Source of the DNA: a bacterium
GTDB taxonomy: Bacteria > Verrucomicrobiota > Verrucomicrobiia > Limisphaerales > UBA11358
NCBI GenBank assembly: GCA_021781185.1
Contig: JAJXXI010000025.1
Coordinates: forward strand, 1-5,697
Direction of reading: 5' to 3'
Length of the DNA: 5,697 bases
Position numbers and translations under genes: made by a program. Positions within the stretch are counted from its first letter, which is position 1. Each line of letters begins with the position of its first letter. Of the stretch, positions 5,012 through 5,697 are shown one piece after another. The notes below the pieces were generated by a model. It had not been told where the DNA came from. It saw only the letters and a list, made by a program, of their open reading frames with translations, and did not search any database.

Positions 5012-5082
5012 GCGAGCGTTCTCGCGAGCCGCTGACACCTGCGGCATCCGGTTTATGCGGCTGCTCGCGCCACCAAAACCGG
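5012..5082. repeat. Cluster of short, overlapping inverted repeats in the spacer beside the UbiA-family gene
   Basis: The non-coding stretch 4959-5088 contains GCGAG/CTCGC (5012-5016 and 5021-5025, loop CGTT), the 8-bp palindrome CTCGCGAG (5021-5028), AGCCGC/GCGGCT (5027-5032 and 5057-5062) and CCGGTTT/AAACCGG (5048-5054 and 5076-5082). Several overlap and could not all form at once. They lie just downstream of the UbiA-family stop (5089, leftward), but no T-tract follows, so a normal terminator is not supported. A dispersed palindromic element is plausible. I see no gene in 4959-5088. Confidence 0.45.
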
Positions 5083-5088
5083 CCATGC

Positions 5089-5697
5089 TCAAGTCGCCGG
5101 CACGAATTTTTGCAGCCATTTGGTCAGGCCAAACAACGCCAGGAAGATGACGGCTCCCGTAAAATGAGGTATTTGCGGTGCCGCCGCCAGCCAGTCCACC
5201 AGCACGATGCCGGACAGCAGGTTCGTGACGATCCAGCCAAAATTGATCTCGCCGCCGGTGAAAACACTCCAGATGCACCAGGCCGTCCAAAGCGTGAACA
5301 AAATGGAAATGCCGATGGCAACGGCGCGATAGCCGCCGGTGTTCATGGTCAGCGCCAGAATGACCGGTGCGGCCAGCAACAGCAACGGCCAGTGCGGCAC
5401 GGCGGCGCGGAAACCTTCGCGTCGCGCCACGTAGCTCAGGCCGACGACGTAAAGCGCCAGCGCCAGTCCGCAAAAGATTGGCCAGCCGTTCAGGCCTTCA
5501 GCGCCCGCTGCTCCGGCAATGACGTAAACCCAGAACCGGCACGCGCCCATGAGCCACGGCGAGGCGGTGAAAAATTTGTGCGAGAAATTGTAGAGCAGGA
5601 TGAACAACGCCAGGAAAATGCCCGCGCCCGCCGACGTCTGACTGCAAAACACCAGCAGAAAAATGCCGGTGACGAGCTGGCCAAAGCCCAGTCGCCA
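5089..5697 (-). CDS. UbiA-family membrane prenyltransferase-like protein, C-terminal part, cut by window edge
   Basis: The frame is open from the right edge to the TGA at 5091-5089, giving the last 202 residues. A GTG at 5652 is internal to the frame and is unlikely to be the start, because the membrane segment WRLGFGQLVTGIFLLVF spans it. About eight hydrophobic segments are visible (roughly residues 3-18, 25-38, 48-66, 72-91, 103-118, 124-147, 152-173, 180-197). The strongest family signal is LYNFSHKFFTASPWLMGACR (35-54), resembling the UbiA pattern 'lYn.xxK...p..mG..R' that follows the first Asp-rich active-site motif. That first motif would lie beyond the edge. UbiA enzymes transfer polyprenyl groups to aromatic or other acceptors in the membrane. 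The second Asp-rich motif expected after the sixth helix is not visible; SYVARREGF stands there, as I recall for EboC-like UbiA proteins. The acceptor is unknown. Confidence 0.7.
   Translation of the reverse strand, partial: WRLGFGQLVTGIFLLVFCSQTSAGAGIFLALFILLYNFSHKFFTASPWLMGACRFWVYVIAGAAGAEGLNGWPIFCGLALALYVVGLSYVARREGFRAAVPHWPLLLLAAPVILALTMNTGGYRAVAIGISILFTLWTAWCIWSVFTGGEINFGWIVTNLLSGIVLVDWLAAAPQIPHFTGAVIFLALFGLTKWLQKFVPAT

Noticed and set aside
4949..5473. 174-codon minus-strand frame overlapping the UbiA-like gene
   Set aside because: It is an Arg/Gly/Ala-rich shadow in another frame of the membrane protein gene, extending into the insertion sequence end.
5490..5652. GTG at 5652 as the start of the UbiA-like gene
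   Set aside because: The frame continues upstream to the window edge, and the residues there form the first half of a membrane helix consistent with the family. The gene is therefore truncated by the window, not started here.

Overview
This window looks like part of a bacterial chromosome, moderately GC-rich. It holds a sulfate-assimilation locus interrupted by one insertion sequence, with the end of an unrelated membrane-protein gene at the right edge. The protein styles, the general lack of Shine-Dalgarno sequences, and the 'CACGAATGGA'-type intergenic repeat suggest a member of the Verrucomicrobia/Pedosphaera group. That placement is an impression from memory of such genomes, not a proven assignment.

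Layout, left to right. Positions 1-207 (minus strand) are the N-terminal 69 codons of cysD, the small subunit of sulfate adenylyltransferase, running off the left edge. A large imperfect inverted repeat (222-310) fills the gap to cysH (321-995, minus), a PAPS-reductase-type protein with one cysteine. A short divergent intergenic region (996-1124) separates cysH from a plus-strand 2-Cys peroxiredoxin (1125-1757). The peroxiredoxin converges on cysI (1854-3533, minus), the sulfite reductase hemoprotein, and a hairpin between them can terminate transcription in both directions. About 70 bp upstream of the cysI start lies a complete-looking insertion sequence (3605-4958, 1354 bp). It has near-perfect terminal inverted repeats and an ISKra4-like transposase whose N-terminal part is in a different frame. 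After about 130 bp of palindrome-rich spacer comes the C-terminal 202 residues of a UbiA-type membrane prenyltransferase (5089-5697, minus), cut by the right edge.

How the genes work together. CysD, with a CysN partner presumably beyond the left edge, activates sulfate to APS. CysH reduces the activated sulfate to sulfite using thioredoxin-type reductants, and CysI reduces sulfite to sulfide for cysteine synthesis. The peroxiredoxin is not part of that pathway but draws on the same thiol-reductant pool. The transposase points the same way as cysI, so the insertion may now affect sulfite reductase expression.

I saw no tRNA, rRNA, CRISPR, phage or defence genes. No wholly new system is evident. 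The items most worth a second look are the transposase frame switch, the IS position upstream of cysI, the inverted repeat between cysH and cysD, the shortened single-cysteine CysH, and the CxCxC N-terminus of the peroxiredoxin.
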